Under the pieces are notes generated by a model. The model saw only the letters and a list, made by a program, of their open reading frames with translations, was not told the DNA's origin and did no database searches. From assembly GCA_039821555.1 (NCBI GenBank), contig JBCBNX010000020.1:7566-63470 (forward strand): a stretch of 55,905 bases of DNA, written 5' to 3'. Positions 17,502-25,712 of the stretch are shown here, one piece after another. Positions within the stretch are counted from its first letter, which is position 1, and each line of letters opens with the position of its first letter. This DNA is from Bacteroidota bacterium (GTDB taxonomy: Bacteria > Bacteroidota > Rhodothermia > Rhodothermales > Rubricoccaceae). The translations under genes were made by a program, and so were the position numbers.

Positions 17502-18275
17502 ATGTCGCAGCCCGTTCGCCCCCTCGATTCGCAGCAAGCCAACGCGCCCCAGAGCACGCCTCCGGTCGATCCTAGCACGGTCGATCCGAAGGCGCTCTTC
17601 CACGGCCTCCACAGCGGCCCAGCCTACGCGCCCCCTTACGAGTCGCCGCTCCACGACGAGCTGGCGTGGCACCTCGTGAAGTACCTCCACGAGGACGCCG
17701 TCGTGCACGCAGGGGCGGAGCTAGAGACGCCCGGCGCGTTCTTCACCGTCGACTTCCTGATCGAGGCCCCGCCGCCGATGGTAGAGCCGCGCTCGCAGGG
17801 GCGGCCGCGTCGCATCGCCATCGAGATCGGCGGCGCGCGCGACCCGCGTGCCGAGCGGCTGCGCCTCCGCCGCGACGCCACGCTGCTTGCCTCGGGCGCC
17901 GTGGACGCGCTCTACCGCCTGCGCGGCTCCGACCTCGTCTACCACCTCGAAGACGTGCTCTTCATGGCGAGCCGCTGGGACGACCACGTCTTCTCCGAGC
18001 GCGGCCGCATCAACCTCACCACGCTCGCGTCGTGGGAGGCCAAGACGCTGCGCCTGCGCCCCGAGCAGCCGTCGGCGCTCGTCACCTACGTCGTCGATCC
18101 CGAGTCGGAAGACTACGCCGACCCCGTGGTCGCAGAGGAGCACCTCTGGCACGCGGCCAACGACAGCAGCCCGTTCGTCTTCGTCCGCCGCCTCGACCGG
18201 AAGTACCCGGACGTGTGGCAGGCCTACGCCGAGGCGCCCGCCGTCGCGCCGCAGCGCCTCCGCCGTACGGGCTAA
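17502..18275 (+). CDS. Uncharacterised protein with DUF559-like (PD-(D/E)XK) nuclease fold
   Basis: A 257-residue protein I cannot name. Residues 70-155 read like a DUF559/VSR-type restriction-endonuclease core: FFTVDFLIEA (Asp84), IAIEIGGARD (Glu108), then RRDATLLASG and HLEDVLFMA. In DUF559 proteins the corresponding segments are VDFL, IEVDG and RDxxLxxxG. The usual catalytic residue after the IE motif appears to be Gly, so activity is uncertain. An N-terminal region of about 45 residues is low-complexity and rich in Pro, Ser and Gln. The start at 17502 (MSQPVRPL) was chosen; an earlier ATG at 17409 would add 31 residues. It is divergent from der and ends at a bidirectional hairpin. Confidence 0.6.
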   Translation: MSQPVRPLDSQQANAPQSTPPVDPSTVDPKALFHGLHSGPAYAPPYESPLHDELAWHLVKYLHEDAVVHAGAELETPGAFFTVDFLIEAPPPMVEPRSQGRPRRIAIEIGGARDPRAERLRLRRDATLLASGAVDALYRLRGSDLVYHLEDVLFMASRWDDHVFSERGRINLTTLASWEAKTLRLRPEQPSALVTYVVDPESEDYADPVVAEEHLWHAANDSSPFVFVRRLDRKYPDVWQAYAEAPAVAPQRLRRTG

Positions 18276-18281
18276 CACCGA

Positions 18282-18316
18282 CGCGGGGCTACGAGCAGCC
18301 TGCCCGTAGCCCCGCG
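18282..18316. terminator. Bidirectional hairpin terminator between convergent genes
   Basis: A perfect 12-bp inverted repeat, CGCGGGGCTACG (18282-18293) and CGTAGCCCCGCG (18305-18316), with an 11-nt loop. It lies 6 bp after the DUF559-like gene and 46 bp from the stop of the convergent cytolysin gene. There is no T-run, but position and strength suit termination on both strands. Confidence 0.7.
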
Positions 18317-18362
18317 AGTTCGTCGCCGCGTGCTCCGAAAGGCAACGCGACGGGCACGCCGA

Positions 18363-20033
18363 TCACTCTACCTCGGCGGTGTAGTCGAGCTCGACGATGC
18401 ACGTGTCGTCGTTGCGCACGCGGATCGTGAGCGGCTGCGTCGGTTCATCCGCGAGGTTGGTCCATCCCGTCGGGCCGAACACGTGCGTGCGGGTGCTGCT
18501 GCGGTTGAGGTCGTTCGTGTTAGGCGAGCCGAACGGCGGGTCGTCCCACTCCTTCGCGCTGAACTTGACCGCGAACGTGTTACCGTCGCGGCGCTCGGCG
18601 TTGAACGTGATCTCCTCGTCGATGTCCTCCGTGCCCGGCGCCTCGATTTCAAGCGGCGAGTTTCGCGACCCAGCGCTGTCCCCGCCCTCCCGTGCTCCGC
18701 CGTTGAGCACGTCTACGTCAAATTCGAAGTCGCCGGGGCCCGCGTCGCAGTCGCGGACGGCGCGGTAGCGCAGGAGCGTCACGGTGACCGAGTCGAACGT
18801 CTGCGCGGACGAGCACTCGCGGGCGGTGTATTCCGTGGTGTAGCCCAGCTTCGCGAGGCTGTCGTCCTTAAGGAACTTCACCGCATAGGCGATCGGCTCG
18901 CCGGGGTTGTTGGCCGAGAAGATCGCGTTTTCGCCCTCGATGACTTGCGCGAGGTCGCCCGGACTCGGGCTGGAGAACGCGCTCGGGTAGTCGCCGGGGT
19001 TGCCGCCGAGCACGGTCACCTCGACCGACGACTCCTGAAGGATGTTCTCGTACGTGGCCGCTAGGTCGCCGTCGGTCACCGAGGCCCCCGTGGCATAGCG
19101 GAAGGCCGCCTCCACGTCGGCGGCCTGGTACGACGACGAGGTCTCCATCTTGAAGAGGATGATCCGCCCGTACGACACCTCCGAGACGTAGGCGGGCGGC
19201 GCGCTGCTGCTGAACGCCGCCTCCACCTGGTTGAGCGACACGCTCGGCGCAAACACGTCCTCGGGCCGCTGCCCGTTCTCGATGACGTACTTCACCTTGT
19301 AGAACACCTGCTTGTACGACGCGAACACGACCTGGCGCTCGGACGAAGCAGTGTAGCTGAACTGCGACTCGACGTCGCCCGTGGCCCACGCGACGTTGAG
19401 CCCGATGTCGAGCGAGACCTGTTCCGAGGAGTACGCGGTCTGCACCTCGCTCGTGGACGCGCCGGAGTTGACGTAGCCGCCGTCGCGGTTGTTTTGGCTC
19501 GCGGCGAGGTTCGTCAGCCAGAAGTCGAGTGCCTCGTCGACGGCGGCGTTGACGTTGCCCTGGTCCGGGTCCTCGACGATCACGTTGCCCTCGGCGCCGA
19601 TGCCGGGCAGGTCGACGAGCAGCTTCATCGGCGCGCGCTCGAAGCGGGCCAGCTGCGGGATGCCGTCCAGGAGGCTCTGGTTGGCCTCGACGAGCGCGCC
19701 GGGCCAGATCTCGCCGGGGTTGCCGAGGATGGCGACCTCGCTGAAGTTGGTCCGGAGGCTGAAGGGCGTCGCCACGCACGTCAGCGTCTCGTTGCCGATC
19801 TGCTCCGTCTCTGTCTCCGAGTCGCCGGCCGCGCCCGCGCCCGTGGTCGGCTGGGTGTTGAGGAGCGCCTCGGCGTCGTAGGTGAGGCCTTGGATGAAGG
19901 CGCCGACCGAGGCGTCGCCCGCGCCGGGCCCGCCTGGGTCGGGATCGGCCGCGTCGCAGCCGACGAGCACGAGGGAGAGCGCAGCGGCGAACGCGAGCGC
20001 AGATCGAAGGACGGGGAAGCGAGGGAGGGTCAT
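18363..20033 (-). CDS. Lipoprotein of the thiol-activated (cholesterol-dependent) cytolysin family
   Basis: A 556-residue predicted lipoprotein: signal with Cys26 in LVLVGC, then an acidic Gly-rich linker. The body follows the pore-forming cytolysin order: PGALVEANQSLLDG (111-124), DLPGIG (141-146), SYKQVFYKVKY (239-249), VSYGRIILFKMETSSS (286-301), VLGGNPGD (341-348) and AYAVKFLKDDS (382-392). These match the membrane-insertion and oligomerisation domains (D1-D3) of pneumolysin-like toxins. The C-terminal part (about 430-556) lacks the Trp-rich undecapeptide ECTGLAWEWWR and looks like a different beta domain, so receptor choice is unknown. The start at 20033 gives the lipoprotein signal; upstream in-frame ATGs do not. 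It is divergent from an ECF sigma factor. Function as a pore former is inferred. Confidence 0.85.
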   Translation of the reverse strand: MTLPRFPVLRSALAFAAALSLVLVGCDAADPDPGGPGAGDASVGAFIQGLTYDAEALLNTQPTTGAGAAGDSETETEQIGNETLTCVATPFSLRTNFSEVAILGNPGEIWPGALVEANQSLLDGIPQLARFERAPMKLLVDLPGIGAEGNVIVEDPDQGNVNAAVDEALDFWLTNLAASQNNRDGGYVNSGASTSEVQTAYSSEQVSLDIGLNVAWATGDVESQFSYTASSERQVVFASYKQVFYKVKYVIENGQRPEDVFAPSVSLNQVEAAFSSSAPPAYVSEVSYGRIILFKMETSSSYQAADVEAAFRYATGASVTDGDLAATYENILQESSVEVTVLGGNPGDYPSAFSSPSPGDLAQVIEGENAIFSANNPGEPIAYAVKFLKDDSLAKLGYTTEYTARECSSAQTFDSVTVTLLRYRAVRDCDAGPGDFEFDVDVLNGGAREGGDSAGSRNSPLEIEAPGTEDIDEEITFNAERRDGNTFAVKFSAKEWDDPPFGSPNTNDLNRSSTRTHVFGPTGWTNLADEPTQPLTIRVRNDDTCIVELDYTAEVE

Positions 20034-20258
20034 AGCTGGCCGGGGTTGGCTGATCGGAGGTGGTGGCCGCGCCGCCGTTGCAGAGGCCGCGCTCAGAGGG
20101 GGACACACCAGATTGCCGCTAAGGTGATAACGCTTCATGGTTTCTTGATAAAAGCCAGGGCGCAGACCTCGTGCGCCTTGCACCACGCACCGTCTGCGCG
20201 TAGTCTTGGCCCCGCACCTAGCCCACGCTCGCGTGGTCTGCCTCAGTCCCGAATTCCC

Positions 20259-20849
20259 ATGTCCAACCGCAGGGACCACGTCACGGCGCTGCTCGTCGAG
20301 CTTAGCCGAAGCAACCGGACGGCGGTAGACGCGCTGCTGCCGCTGGTCTACGACGAGCTGCGCGGGCTGGCACACCGCCAGCTCCGCAACCAGCGCGCCG
20401 GGCATACGCTCCAGACGACGGCGCTCGTCCACGAGGCCTACCTCAAGCTCATCCATCGGGACCGGGCTACGTGGGAGAGCCGCGCGCACTTCCTCTCGGT
20501 GGCCGCGATTGCGATGCGGCAGATCCTCATCAACTACGCGCGCGAGCGCCGAGCGGCCAAGCGTGGCGGCGGCCAGGCTCTCGCCACCTTCAACGACGAG
20601 CTGATGGGCGACGAGGCGCTCATGGGCGGACGCACGACCAGCGCCGACGACCTGATCGCGCTCGACGAGGCCCTCGACCGGCTCGCCCTGCTGAGCGAGC
20701 GACAGAGCCAGGTGGTGACGTACCGCTTCTTCGGTGGGCTGACGCACGAGGAGGTCGCCGCCGTGCTCGGTTGCTCCGTGCCGACCGTCCGCCGCGACTG
20801 GCGCATCGCGAAGGCATGGCTCACCCGCGAACTGACCCGCGAACCTTGA
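20259..20849 (+). CDS. ECF-type RNA polymerase sigma factor
   Basis: A 196-residue sigma factor of the group often paired with Ser/Thr kinases in Planctomycetes and Rhodothermia. Region 2 contains DALLPLVYDELRGLAHRQLR and TALVHEAYLKL; region 4 contains the helix-turn-helix THEEVAAVLGCSVPTVRRDW. The start at 20259 (MSNRRDHVT) matches the family; the frame is open far upstream, through the divergent cytolysin gene, without homology. The stop is 13 bp before the kinase start, so they form one unit. The kinase or its partners may control this sigma factor. Confidence 0.92.
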   Translation: MSNRRDHVTALLVELSRSNRTAVDALLPLVYDELRGLAHRQLRNQRAGHTLQTTALVHEAYLKLIHRDRATWESRAHFLSVAAIAMRQILINYARERRAAKRGGGQALATFNDELMGDEALMGGRTTSADDLIALDEALDRLALLSERQSQVVTYRFFGGLTHEEVAAVLGCSVPTVRRDWRIAKAWLTRELTREP

Positions 20850-20862
20850 CCTCGTCACAGCC

Positions 20863-23607
20863 ATGACTCCTGATCGCTGGACGCGTGTGCAGGCGCTCTT
20901 CGAGGCCGCGCTCGGCCAGGCCCCGGCCGACCGTGCGGCCTACCTCCGCGCGGCCTGCGACGGCGATGCGGGGCTCTTTGAGGAGGTCGCCTCGCTGCTG
21001 GACGCGGACAACGATAGCCTCCCGATGCTCGACGGGCTTGCCCTCGAACACGCAGAGGACCTCCTGCCAACCGCCACCCCCGACGACGAGGTGCCCGCGT
21101 TCGAGGGCACCGTCATCGGCGCGTACCGGCTCCTCCGGCTCCTCGGCGAGGGCGGTATGGGGCTGGTCTACCTCGCCGAGCGCGCCGACGGGCTCTACGA
21201 GCAGCAGGTCGCGCTCAAGCTCATCAAGCGGGGCATGGACTCGGCGCAGATCGTGCGCCGCTTTGAGGTCGAGCGGCAGATCCTCGCGCGGCTCCAGCAC
21301 GCCCACATCGCCCGCCTCCTCGACGGCGGCCTCACCGACGACGGGCGGCCCTACTTCGTGATGGAAGTCGTGGACGGCGAGCCGATCGACGTCTACTGCG
21401 ACACGCACCGGCTCACGGTCGACGAGCGGCTCAACCTGTTCGCGACGGTCTGCCAGGCGGTCGTCTACGCGCACGCCAACCTCGTCGTCCACCGCGACCT
21501 CAAGCCCGAGAACATCCTCGTCACGCCCGACGGCACGGTGAAGCTGCTCGACTTCGGCATCGCCAAGGTGCTGCAGGACGACGACGATGTCACCCGGCTC
21601 ACGCAGGTTGGCGGACGAATCCTCACCCCGGGCTACGCTTCGCCCGAGCAGCTCCGCGGCGAGGTGATCGGCACGGCGTCCGACATCTACTCGCTCGGCG
21701 TCGTGCTCTACGAACTCCTCGCCGGACAACGACCGCCTGCCGCAACCGGGGAAGCCTATTCGCAGACGCTCGCGACGACGGAGCCGGAGCGGCCGTCCAC
21801 GGCGGTGAGCCAGTCCCCGGGCGAGCAGGCCACGACCGTCAGCACCGCGCGGCGCACGCAGCCCGATAAGCTCCGGCAGCGGCTCGCGGGCGACCTCGAC
21901 GTGATTTGCCTCAAGGCGCTGCGCTCGGAGCCGGAGCGCCGCTATGGCTCGGTGGAGGCCTTCGCCGAGGACGTACGCCGCCACCGCGTGGGCCTGCCCG
22001 TGCTCGCGCGGCCGGACACGGTCGGCTACCGTGTGCGGAAGTTCGTCCAGCGACATCGCACCGGCGTGGCGCTCACCACGGTGACAGTGCTCGTCATCGC
22101 AGCGCTCGTCGGGTTCTACACGACGCGGCTAGCCGAGGAGCGCGACCGGGCCCAGATCGAGGCCGCCAAGGCGCAGCAAGTCGCGGCGTTCCTGCAGGAT
22201 CTCTTCGAGGTGTCCAGTCCCTCGCAGTCGCGCGGCGAGACGGTCACGGCGCGCGAACTCCTTGACCGCGGCGCGGAGCGGCTCGACGCCGACCTCGCGG
22301 ACCAGCCCGAGGTGCGCGCCACGATGTACGACGTCGTCGGGAGCGTCTACCGCGAACTCGGCCTCTACGACGACGCGGCGTCGCTGCTCCAGCAGGCGCT
22401 CACGACCAAGCGCGATGTCTATGGCGCCGACGCTGCCGAGGTGGCTACGACGCTCACCCAGCTCGGCATCACCCACCGCGTGCAAGGCGACTATGCCGCC
22501 GCCGACTCGGCCTACCGCGCCGCGCTCGCCATCCAGCAGGCCACCTACGGCCCCGAGCACGCCGACATCGCCGAGACGCTCACCAACCTCGCGGTCGTCG
22601 TCCGTCGGCAGGGCGACCTGCCTCGCGCGGAGACGCTCGCCCGGGAGGCGCTGGCGCAGCGCATTCAGTTTCTCGGCTTCGATGACGAGGAGGTGGCCGG
22701 CTCGATGAACAACCTCGCCGTCATCCTGTCGCTGCAGGGCAAGATGGAGGAAGCCGACTCGCTCTACGCGCTGGCGACGGGCGTCCTCCGGCGCACCGCC
22801 GGCGACCTCCACCCCGGCGTCGCGTCGATGCTGAACAACCGCGCCTACATCCGGGGCCAACTCGGCGACCTCCCGGCGAGCGAGGCGCTCTACCGCGAGG
22901 CGATCATGGCGAAGCGCAGCCTGCTCGGACCCGATCATCCAGGCCTGGTACGCAACCTGAACAACCTCACGAGCACATTGATGAGCCAGGAGAAGTACGC
23001 TGCTGCCGACTCGGTACTCGCCGAGGCGTTTACCATTAGCGAGGCGGCCTTGCCCGATGCGCATCCGGATGTCGGTATAAGTCTCGCGCACCGGGGACGC
23101 CTTCGTGCGGCCCAGGGGCGCGCAGCCGAAGCCGGACGTGACTTTCTAGCCTCGATTGATGTGCGGCGAGACGTATACGAGGCTCCGCACCATCGGATTG
23201 CGTCAAGCCTGCACGGATTGGCCCAGGCACTCTCCGATCAGGGGCGCCATGCCGAGGCCGAGGCCACCCAGCGCGAGGGACTAGCGATGAGCCGTGCGCT
23301 CGAACGCGAAGCTGACATCGCCCGCGACCTGCGCTCCCTGGGCGACATCCTGACCGCGGCGGGCCAACACGCCGCCGCCGAGCCGGTGCTGCGCGACGCC
23401 CTCGCCCGCCACGTCGAGTTGTTCGAGGCGGTCCACCGCGAGGTCGCGTTGACGCAGGTCAGCCTGGCGCGGGCGCTCATTGGGCAGGAGCGCACCGATG
23501 ACGCTGAGGCGCTGCTGACCGAGGCGTGGCCAACACTCGAAGCGTCTGCGGGGCCGCGCACGCCCCTCCGCGATGCGCTGGCGCTGCTCGCGGATCTTCG
23601 TGAGTGA
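20863..23607 (+). CDS. Membrane Ser/Thr protein kinase with C-terminal TPR repeats
   Basis: A 914-residue Hanks-type kinase. After an N-terminal 80-residue segment (MTPDRWTRVQALFEAAL, common in this group), the kinase domain has the glycine loop LGEGGMGLVY (94-103), Lys119, HRDLKPEN (210-217), DFG (230-232) and YASPEQ (258-263). One transmembrane helix lies at about 401-420. The remainder (about 450-910) is a long TPR array with repeats around AxxxYRxAL and NNLAVIL, probably outside the membrane or in the periplasm as a binding surface. It is cotranscribed with the ECF sigma factor upstream and lies opposite the cytolysin gene. The phosphorylation target is unknown. Confidence 0.93.
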   Translation: MTPDRWTRVQALFEAALGQAPADRAAYLRAACDGDAGLFEEVASLLDADNDSLPMLDGLALEHAEDLLPTATPDDEVPAFEGTVIGAYRLLRLLGEGGMGLVYLAERADGLYEQQVALKLIKRGMDSAQIVRRFEVERQILARLQHAHIARLLDGGLTDDGRPYFVMEVVDGEPIDVYCDTHRLTVDERLNLFATVCQAVVYAHANLVVHRDLKPENILVTPDGTVKLLDFGIAKVLQDDDDVTRLTQVGGRILTPGYASPEQLRGEVIGTASDIYSLGVVLYELLAGQRPPAATGEAYSQTLATTEPERPSTAVSQSPGEQATTVSTARRTQPDKLRQRLAGDLDVICLKALRSEPERRYGSVEAFAEDVRRHRVGLPVLARPDTVGYRVRKFVQRHRTGVALTTVTVLVIAALVGFYTTRLAEERDRAQIEAAKAQQVAAFLQDLFEVSSPSQSRGETVTARELLDRGAERLDADLADQPEVRATMYDVVGSVYRELGLYDDAASLLQQALTTKRDVYGADAAEVATTLTQLGITHRVQGDYAAADSAYRAALAIQQATYGPEHADIAETLTNLAVVVRRQGDLPRAETLAREALAQRIQFLGFDDEEVAGSMNNLAVILSLQGKMEEADSLYALATGVLRRTAGDLHPGVASMLNNRAYIRGQLGDLPASEALYREAIMAKRSLLGPDHPGLVRNLNNLTSTLMSQEKYAAADSVLAEAFTISEAALPDAHPDVGISLAHRGRLRAAQGRAAEAGRDFLASIDVRRDVYEAPHHRIASSLHGLAQALSDQGRHAEAEATQREGLAMSRALEREADIARDLRSLGDILTAAGQHAAAEPVLRDALARHVELFEAVHREVALTQVSLARALIGQERTDDAEALLTEAWPTLEASAGPRTPLRDALALLADLRE

Positions 23608-23665
23608 CAGGGCGATACGGCCGCGGCCTACCGTGCTCAACGGCCCGCGCTGGACATACTGACGC

Positions 23666-25102
23666 TCAGTTCGACCCTGATTCCAATCGATCGGTCAGCG
23701 CGCGCAGCGCGTCGAGGTGCCCGTCGAGGCCCGCCTTGAACATGGGGAGCGGCTGCTCCGGCGCAATGCCGACGCGCTCCCAGAGCTGGCCCTCGGCGTC
23801 GAGGTAGACCTCGTTGGAGAGCGTGAGGAGCCAGCCGTTGGGGAGCACGCGGAAGAGCACATCGGAGAGCGCCCCCCGCGTGGTGTAGCCGGCATGCGTC
23901 ACCTGCGGCAGCGCACGCATCTCCATCGTGAACGTCTCGGCGGCGCTCACCGTCACGTCGCTCGTGAGCACCACGACGGGCTTCGTGTAGACCGTTGCTG
24001 CCGGCGTGATGGTGAACGACTGGCGCGTGTCGGCCTCCGCACGGTGGGCGTATTTCGTCAGGCCGAGGGTAGGCTCGGCAGCAAAGTGCGCGGCGATGGC
24101 TAGGCTAATCTCGTCGTAGCCACCCTGGTTGAGCGCTACGTCTACAACCAGCGCGTCTGTGTCGGCGAGGTCGGTGAGAGCCTGGGTCAGGACGGTGGCG
24201 ACCGCGGCCACCTCCTCCGCGAAGGATGGATCTTCACCGTCGTCGGCCTCCTCGGCGAAGCCACCCATGCCGGCGATGCTCAGATAGCCGATGCGTCCCT
24301 CGTCTCCTCCAAAGCGTCCCCAGAAGACGTTGCCGCCGCTGGCCGTCTCATAGGCGCTGCCCAACAACTCGTCGCGGATGGCCGTGCGGTTGTCGAAGAA
24401 CCAGCGGTTGCCAAACGCGCCGCGCGAGTCGACGTAGTCCTCCGCGGTTGTGTCTTGGGCAGCGAACCCGGCTCGTAGGGCGGGCCAGAGCACGGGCGCG
24501 GGCTTGCCGCCGTAGCGCCGGGTCTCCCCGTCGGACTCACCGCGTAGCGTCAGGTGGTCGTCCTCCAGGCCCTCAAGGAGCGCCACGAGCGCGTCGAAGA
24601 GCGCCCGGTCCGAGGTCGAGTCCGTCACCGTCGGGGCTACCTCGGCATAGCGTGCCTCCCAATCGACGCCGTGGAGGTCGAAGAAGGCAAAGTGTTCATT
24701 CATGACGGTCCAGGCATAGTCCAAGACCGCGCGCGGGTCGGAGGGGGGCGAGGTGGCGCAGGCCTCCGGCACCGCGTTGATGCGGTCGAGGGTGTAGCGG
24801 GTCGAGTTGGCCTCGCGAAAGGACGCGGTGAGCACGTCTCGCCCGTCGGCGTCGGTGCGGAGGGCATAGACGCGCACGATGTCGTCGGCATATTCCTCTG
24901 TGAACGGGTCGCGGAGGCAGCCCGCAGCGCCCACGTCGTAGACCGCAACAGTGTCGGGCTGAATGTCGAGGACCCAGCCGTAGCCTCGGCTTTGCCAGGT
25001 GCCGACGAGATCTGGGGCGAAGCCGTCGGCGGTCTCAGCGGGGCGCCAGTCTTGCGAGAGGGCTGTGGGAGCTACGAGGAGTAGGAGCAACAAGAAGCGC
25101 AT
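23666..25102 (-). CDS. Secreted S41-family (tail-specific) peptidase
   Basis: A 478-residue exported protein with a signal peptide (MRFLLLLLLVAPTALSQ). The C-terminal half is a peptidase S41 (CtpA/tricorn core) domain: VVDVALNQGGYDE and the nucleophile region VVVLTSDVTVSAAETFTMEM, where the Ser of VSAAE is the catalytic candidate. There is no clear PDZ domain. The N-terminal 120 residues look like a lipocalin-like or propeptide region found in Bacteroidota S41 proteins. It probably acts in the periplasm or outer membrane. It is divergent from the Lrp-type regulator. Confidence 0.85.
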   Translation of the reverse strand: MRFLLLLLLVAPTALSQDWRPAETADGFAPDLVGTWQSRGYGWVLDIQPDTVAVYDVGAAGCLRDPFTEEYADDIVRVYALRTDADGRDVLTASFREANSTRYTLDRINAVPEACATSPPSDPRAVLDYAWTVMNEHFAFFDLHGVDWEARYAEVAPTVTDSTSDRALFDALVALLEGLEDDHLTLRGESDGETRRYGGKPAPVLWPALRAGFAAQDTTAEDYVDSRGAFGNRWFFDNRTAIRDELLGSAYETASGGNVFWGRFGGDEGRIGYLSIAGMGGFAEEADDGEDPSFAEEVAAVATVLTQALTDLADTDALVVDVALNQGGYDEISLAIAAHFAAEPTLGLTKYAHRAEADTRQSFTITPAATVYTKPVVVLTSDVTVSAAETFTMEMRALPQVTHAGYTTRGALSDVLFRVLPNGWLLTLSNEVYLDAEGQLWERVGIAPEQPLPMFKAGLDGHLDALRALTDRLESGSN

Positions 25103-25247
25103 CAGAATCGGGATCGGAGTGTGTTGAGATGACCCAGGCTACGTGAACACCCCTGACGAGTTGAGCCGGAAATCGTCATCGAGCCGCTGAATTCCGCCGT
25201 GATACGTAGGTTGCTCGGTGCAATTCGCCACCAGACGCCTCGCTCTC

Positions 25248-25712
25248 ATGCTCGACGCCCTCGACCGCGCCCTGCTGACCGAACTCCAGACCGACAATCA
25301 GCAGACGCACGCGCAGCTGGGCGCGAAGGTGGGACTCTCGGCGTCGTCCGTGCGGCGCCGGCTGACGGCCCTGCGCGCGCGCGGCGTGATCGAGGCTGAG
25401 GTGGCGATCCTCGCGCCCGAGACGGTCGGCGTGCAGGCTATCGTGCTGGTCACCTTCGGCGAGGAGTCCGTCGAAGGGGACGACGCCTTTCGCGAGCGGA
25501 TGCGCGCTGCGCCGGAAGTGCAGCAGTGCTACTCCGTCGCGGGCGACGTCGACTACGTGCTCGTGGTCCACGCGCCGGACCTGGCGAGCTACGAGTCCTG
25601 GGGCAAGCGCGTCCTGATGGCCGACCCGACGATTCGTCGCTACGACACGCACCTCGTCTGGTCCCGCGTCAAGTTCTCAACCGCGCTCCCGCTCGACAGG
25701 AGCGCTGGCTAA
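25248..25712 (+). CDS. Lrp/AsnC-family transcriptional regulator
   Basis: A 154-residue regulator. The N-terminal helix-turn-helix reads LGAKVGLSASSVRRRLTALR after the typical opening LDALDRALLTELQTD. The C-terminal ligand-binding (RAM) domain includes CYSVAGDVDYVLVV. It probably binds an amino acid and controls amino-acid or peptide metabolism. The neighbouring S9 and S41 peptidase genes are plausible targets, but this is inference. The start was set at ATG 25248, where the family opening begins; ATG 25218 would add ten residues. Its stop overlaps the stop of the convergent S9 peptidase gene by 4 bp. Confidence 0.9.
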   Translation: MLDALDRALLTELQTDNQQTHAQLGAKVGLSASSVRRRLTALRARGVIEAEVAILAPETVGVQAIVLVTFGEESVEGDDAFRERMRAAPEVQQCYSVAGDVDYVLVVHAPDLASYESWGKRVLMADPTIRRYDTHLVWSRVKFSTALPLDRSAG

